Below, piece by piece: positions 22,376 through 26,013 of a stretch of 26,013 bases of DNA. The stretch comes from JBNJGB01 sp051747385. Its GTDB lineage: Bacteria > Myxococcota_A > UBA9042 > PHBI01 > JACKFB01. Location of the stretch: NCBI GenBank assembly GCA_051747385.1, contig JBNJGB010000057.1:1-26013 (forward strand), in the 5' to 3' direction. The position numbers and the translations under genes are program-made. The notes below the pieces were generated by a model, which saw only the letters and a list, made by a program, of their open reading frames with translations, searched no databases and was not told the origin of the DNA. Within the stretch, counting starts at the first letter, position 1. Each line of letters begins with the position of its first letter.

Positions 22376-23601
22376 GCATGTGGCGTCACGCAGGCCGGGT
22401 GGCCGTCCTTGGCCTGGTGGCGGCCGGGCTGCTGGGGACGGCCTGTAGCCAGGAATCGGCCACTCCGGACGACGCATCGGACGCCCCGACCACCGACGTC
22501 GCCCCGGTCGATGCTTCGGATGAAGACAGCCCCCCGCCAAAGCCACGCAACCCGTACGCCGACCTGCGCTGCAAGCCCCGTCCGGAGGGCGAGGTCTGCG
22601 ACGGCTGGGACAACGACTGCGACGAGCTCGTGGACGAGGACGACGACTCGTGCCACTGCGGCAAACTGGGGGCGCCCTGTGCCGACGGCTTCGAGTGCAC
22701 CACCGATGGGACCTGTCTGAGTCTGGACGGGTCGGAGGTATACGTGCCCGGAGGCACCTTCTGGATGGGGTGTAATCCAGAGAGGCTGGACTGCACCGGG
22801 CCTCAGTGGTTCACGCCGGATGCCTGGGAACGACCCTACCACCGCGTAGATGTTCCTCCCTTCGCAATCGATCGCACCCCCGTCACCGTCCGCGCATACC
22901 GCGGGTGTGTAGAGGTGGGGAACTGCGAGATGCCAGGGCAACCCGAGGCTGATGATGCGATGTACCACCACGGAATGGATGACCATCCGATGAACTACAT
23001 GAGCTGGTTCGACGCCCGCGACTACTGCGAGCGCCACGGCAAGCGGCTCTGCAGCGAGGCCGAGTGGGAGAAGGCCGCCCGGGGCGGCTGCAAACTCTAC
23101 TGCCAGCCTGGCGACGAAACATGCTGTCGGGCTGCAATGCCCACGCACCCGTGGGGCGAGGGACAGGACCAGACCTGCGAGAAGCGGCGCTACTATGCGA
23201 TGGTCGAAACCTGCTTTCTCCTGTCCATGTTCTCCCCAGGATGGTCGGGGCCGGACTACTCGGAGACGGACTTCTTTCCGGTCCATGCGTTTCCGATGGG
23301 AAGTTCGGCATACGGGGCACTCGACATGCTCGACAACGGCGTAGAGTGGGTCGCTGACTGTCCAGCCAACACCGAACCCGGCACCTTCCCCTTGAGCCTC
23401 GTGAACGAAGGCTATGAGGGCGCTCCCGACGACGGATCAGCCTGGACGCCCGGTGATTGCGCCGAGGAGGTTGGGGGCGACGTCGCGCGATACCGGATGC
23501 AGCGGCCCGGGTTGCTTGGCATCGTCACGGACCGCTCGTATCAATCCGCGGAAGGCCGCAGGTCGTGGAGCATCTTTCGCTGCTGCCGCGATCTCCAGTA
23601 G
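22372..23601 (+). CDS. SUMF1/FGE-domain lipoprotein with MopE-like motif
   Basis: The 409-residue product has a lipoprotein signal (lipobox GTAC, Cys25). A short acidic linker is followed by EVCDGWDNDCDELVDEDDDSC (76-94 region), the Cys/Asp motif seen in MopE-like Myxococcota proteins. From about 122 it is a formylglycine-generating-enzyme (SUMF1) domain: VYVPGGTFWMG, FAIDRTPVTVRAYRGCV, HPMNYMSWFDARDYCERHGKRLCSEAEWEKAARG, YGALDMLDNGVEWVADC and terminal SIFRCCRD. Many such lipoproteins are not true sulfatase activators. The active-site cysteine pair of FGE cannot be assigned with certainty. The start overlaps the preceding small ORF, and the next gene follows 24 bp later. It is presumably anchored at the outer membrane. 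Confidence 0.85.
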   Translation: MSMWRHAGRVAVLGLVAAGLLGTACSQESATPDDASDAPTTDVAPVDASDEDSPPPKPRNPYADLRCKPRPEGEVCDGWDNDCDELVDEDDDSCHCGKLGAPCADGFECTTDGTCLSLDGSEVYVPGGTFWMGCNPERLDCTGPQWFTPDAWERPYHRVDVPPFAIDRTPVTVRAYRGCVEVGNCEMPGQPEADDAMYHHGMDDHPMNYMSWFDARDYCERHGKRLCSEAEWEKAARGGCKLYCQPGDETCCRAAMPTHPWGEGQDQTCEKRRYYAMVETCFLLSMFSPGWSGPDYSETDFFPVHAFPMGSSAYGALDMLDNGVEWVADCPANTEPGTFPLSLVNEGYEGAPDDGSAWTPGDCAEEVGGDVARYRMQRPGLLGIVTDRSYQSAEGRRSWSIFRCCRDLQ

Positions 23602-23625
23602 TCGAGCCGGGAGGACTTGAATCCC

Positions 23626-26013
23626 ATGGAATCTATTGGCTTTCGCCTCAACGAGTATGACGCCAACGTTGTTCTGGCGAATATCGCCGGACGGCTCCGT
23701 GGTTCAGCTCTGCGGGACATCCTCGTCTCGTCCGTGGACACGAACGGAGGTTCATTGACCTCCGAGCTTCTTGCGGCTGCCGTTGCGTTCGAGCTCGGGA
23801 AGCCATTCACCGTCGCTGGCCAAGTAGATGTGCCACTTGCCGAAGGCCTTCCTCCGCTCACGCTCCTATTCTTGTTCGGTGGCGAGGTTCTTCCGCCTCA
23901 GCTCTCGTTCAGCGCTCTTCCGACCGGGGCCGGTAGCCAGGAGCTCGAGTTGCGGCTTCCATTCGAACGCGCGCTGCTGGAGATCGCAGTGGGCGATCCG
24001 TCCGTCTTCCCGCTGGCGGGCAGTGTGATCGCCAGAGCGCGCGGGCTCTTCCTGCTTTCGAGCGGTGGCGGTGGCGGTTCGCCACCCCAACTGCGTATTG
24101 AACAACCGAGAATCTCCGTCGAGCTCACCTCGGCTTCGCGTGCAGTGTTCGAGGCGACTCGGACAACGCAATTCACCAACGCCGTCCTCGATGGATTGAA
24201 CGCAGAGCTTTCGCGGCAACTTCTCGGCACATACCCTTCACCGCCATCCGTCGACATACAGCTCCCTGACACGCTTCCAGTAGCGCAGGGAGCCTGCTCG
24301 CTGCCACCGGACCTACAGAGCCCTCTGCTCTTCCACGCAATCCAGGCGTGGGCCGGCTCGCCGGTCGATCCCGGTGATCCCCTGAGCGACGCGCTGGAGA
24401 TCCGCTTGGACAGCGTGTGCGCCGAGAGTCCGATGGGCGGCGCACGAACCGGCCGGGGAGCCGAGCGCCTCTCCTCTTTCTTCGTGCAGCACGAGTTCGT
24501 CCAGTCGCTCGTCTGCTGGGCCGTCGGCAGCATGGCCGACCCGCCGGCCGGTGTTCCCGGGGGCGCGGGAAGTCAGTTCGAAGCACCGGGCCAGCTCGCG
24601 CCCGGCGAGTCGCTCGACGTCACTGCGACGTTGGCGTCTGCGGCGGCAGGTTCGGGCGGTGGGCAAGACGTTCAGGGCGCCATCGAGCTCATCGACCTGC
24701 TCGACGCGCTGGAGCAGGCTGCCGGGCCAGACCTGTGGCCGGTCGGCGCCCCGGATGGTCCTCCCGACTACACCGCCGTCCCGCCGGAGTGGGTCCCTCT
24801 TCTCGACACGATGCTGTTCGAGGCGCCGAGCGGCGAGCAGACATACCATCTCCTGGTGCACGCCTCGCAGACGTGGTGGAGCGGGATCCCCTTGGAGGCC
24901 GCCCGACTCCTCGTCGAGGACCGTGATGCCGGGGTCGCGGCAGTGGAGGCAGCACTTCCCGACAAGGAGGAACCAGTCGGCTTCGTGCTCACCGAGATCC
25001 TCCAGCGCCTCGGTATGACTGGCGAGGACATGGCCTGGCCCGAACTGGCCCCCGCGGAGCGAGCAGCCGTTGTCGGGTGGCTCGTGACCGGCGCGGGCCC
25101 TACCCTGCTCGGCTCCCTGGGCTTCCTCTGGAGCTGGCTCGGTTTGCACGCCTGCATCTCGCTGCGTCAGCTGCTCGCGGTGGCGCGACGTGTTGCCGTC
25201 GAGGCAGACGATCCGCACGTGACTCCGCTTCGAGCCCTCGCGGCCCTCCTCACGCCGTACTTCCGCAAGCGCCTTCGGAAGGGCGACGGCTCGGGCGAGG
25301 ACGTGGACATCGAGCGAGCCGAGCTCTCCGGCTTCAGCGTCGACCCGGCCCCGGAGGAGCGGGCCTACCGCATTCGGGCGACGCTCGAGGCCGAGGGCTC
25401 CGCTCACCTCCTGGGCATGACCGTCGGTTTCCGACTGAAGAGGGTGAAGGTCACCCTGGCGGCTCGACTCCCCGAGGCGCTCGAGCCGGACGACGAGGAG
25501 CCGGCATGCTGGAGGCCGATCGAGCTGGACGTGGAGCACCTGCACGTGGGCCAGCTCGTCCTGCCCTGGTGGGCCGAGCTGGTGACGTTTCCCATCAGGG
25601 ACGTGATCAGGGAGCGCGTCGTCATGCCACTGATCCAGGAGGCAGTAGCCGACCTCACCGAGGAGGTCGACAAGCTCTTCGGCGACAGCGACGTGCAGGA
25701 GTTGCGGTACGACCTGCTGCCCGCCATCCGAGGCTTCCGGTTCGGCACGTCGGGCCTGGAGGTCGTGACCCGCCTCACCGATCTCACCACGACCAACCTG
25801 GCGGAGGATCTCACGGCGGGTCTGCTCCGAGACTCCGTCCGCGTCGCATCGACCGGGACGCGGCTCCTCGGCCCGGGCGAGGGCGAGCTGGACCTCGACG
25901 CGGAGTGCATCGAACGCGGCCTGCCCGAGGCACCGGATCTGACATGGCGGCCCGGATCGGAGGGTCCCGTCGTCGAGTTCGCACGGAGTGGCGCCATGGA
26001 CGTCCTCCTCGCG
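23626..26013 (+). CDS. Very long unrecognised protein (3' end outside window)
   Basis: From ATG 23626 a frame stays open for 796 codons to the end of the window. GGGAGG lies 11 bases upstream (TTG 23617 is an in-frame alternative). It begins MESIGFRLNEYDANVVLANI, without a signal peptide. Long amphipathic strands and helices follow, with a GGGGGS linker near residue 150. One hydrophobic stretch (AAVVGWLVTGAGPTLLGSLGFLWSWLGL, about 480-510) could be membrane-associated. The part after residue 560 has strand-rich segments (VDIERAELSGFSVDPAPE, YRIRATLEAEGSAHLLGMTVGF) that recall lipid-binding TULIP-like folds only loosely. The first third is visibly AT-richer in third positions than the rest. 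I do not recognise a family. It is 24 bp downstream of the FGE-like lipoprotein gene and probably cotranscribed. Confidence 0.75.
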   Translation, partial: MESIGFRLNEYDANVVLANIAGRLRGSALRDILVSSVDTNGGSLTSELLAAAVAFELGKPFTVAGQVDVPLAEGLPPLTLLFLFGGEVLPPQLSFSALPTGAGSQELELRLPFERALLEIAVGDPSVFPLAGSVIARARGLFLLSSGGGGGSPPQLRIEQPRISVELTSASRAVFEATRTTQFTNAVLDGLNAELSRQLLGTYPSPPSVDIQLPDTLPVAQGACSLPPDLQSPLLFHAIQAWAGSPVDPGDPLSDALEIRLDSVCAESPMGGARTGRGAERLSSFFVQHEFVQSLVCWAVGSMADPPAGVPGGAGSQFEAPGQLAPGESLDVTATLASAAAGSGGGQDVQGAIELIDLLDALEQAAGPDLWPVGAPDGPPDYTAVPPEWVPLLDTMLFEAPSGEQTYHLLVHASQTWWSGIPLEAARLLVEDRDAGVAAVEAALPDKEEPVGFVLTEILQRLGMTGEDMAWPELAPAERAAVVGWLVTGAGPTLLGSLGFLWSWLGLHACISLRQLLAVARRVAVEADDPHVTPLRALAALLTPYFRKRLRKGDGSGEDVDIERAELSGFSVDPAPEERAYRIRATLEAEGSAHLLGMTVGFRLKRVKVTLAARLPEALEPDDEEPACWRPIELDVEHLHVGQLVLPWWAELVTFPIRDVIRERVVMPLIQEAVADLTEEVDKLFGDSDVQELRYDLLPAIRGFRFGTSGLEVVTRLTDLTTTNLAEDLTAGLLRDSVRVASTGTRLLGPGEGELDLDAECIERGLPEAPDLTWRPGSEGPVVEFARSGAMDVLLA

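Noticed and set aside
22372..23601. True sulfatase-activating enzyme
   Set aside because: The fold motifs are there, but no sulfatase lies nearby and the catalytic cysteine pair cannot be assigned, so only the domain is claimed.

Overview
The window is 26 kb of high-GC DNA with strong GC bias at third codon positions. Several features point to Myxococcota or a related former deltaproteobacterium: many lipoproteins with Asp/Ala/Gly-rich linkers after the lipobox, an AgmX/PglI-type C-terminal domain, MopE-like Cys/Asp motifs, a lipoprotein with a formylglycine-generating-enzyme-type domain, and a large multiheme cytochrome c. This assignment is inferred from gene content. No rRNA, tRNA or CRISPR array was seen.

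Layout. 1-2035: the tail of an upstream gene with a clear terminator, an outer-membrane beta-barrel protein followed by a long nested hairpin, and an AT-richer Cys-rich lipoprotein. 2036-3023: a complete IS1595-family insertion sequence with perfect 23-bp inverted repeats, flanked by an 8-bp target duplication. 3280-4779 (minus): an IS91-type HUH transposase, followed by a symmetric hairpin and what looks like a remnant of a hemerythrin gene. 5118-8839 (minus): a penicillin-acylase-family lipoprotein starting at TTG, and an AgmX-domain lipoprotein. 8937-10277: a malic enzyme, diverging from the AgmX gene. 10361-10747 (minus): an NTF2-like protein. 10748-11320: a non-coding gap with hairpins and short repeats. 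11321-13246: recQ. 13279-15644: a tightly packed operon of a lipoprotein, an ABC-2 permease and its ATPase. 15712-17005: an MBL-fold protein that has lost its metal ligands, and an unknown protein. 17250-19602 (minus): a nonaheme cytochrome c and, upstream of it, a broken Rieske/cytochrome b gene. 19925-26013: a large repeat-bearing lipoprotein, a small ORF overlapping an FGE-like lipoprotein, and a very long unrecognised gene that runs off the end of the window.

How the genes work together. The cell-envelope theme is strong: five intact genes have a lipobox and one encodes an outer-membrane barrel. The 13279-15644 genes probably form one exporter unit, with ATGA overlap between permease and ATPase. 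The cytochrome c gene overlaps the cytochrome b fragment by ATGA and was presumably part of a quinol:cytochrome c electron-transfer operon. The Rieske iron-sulfur domain and most of cytochrome b are missing, so the complex encoded here looks decayed. The 22157-26013 genes are closely spaced in one direction and may be cotranscribed.

The least explained parts are the structured gap before recQ, which holds two adjacent perfect hairpins with mutually complementary tetraloops, and the unrecognised protein of more than 796 residues at the right edge.
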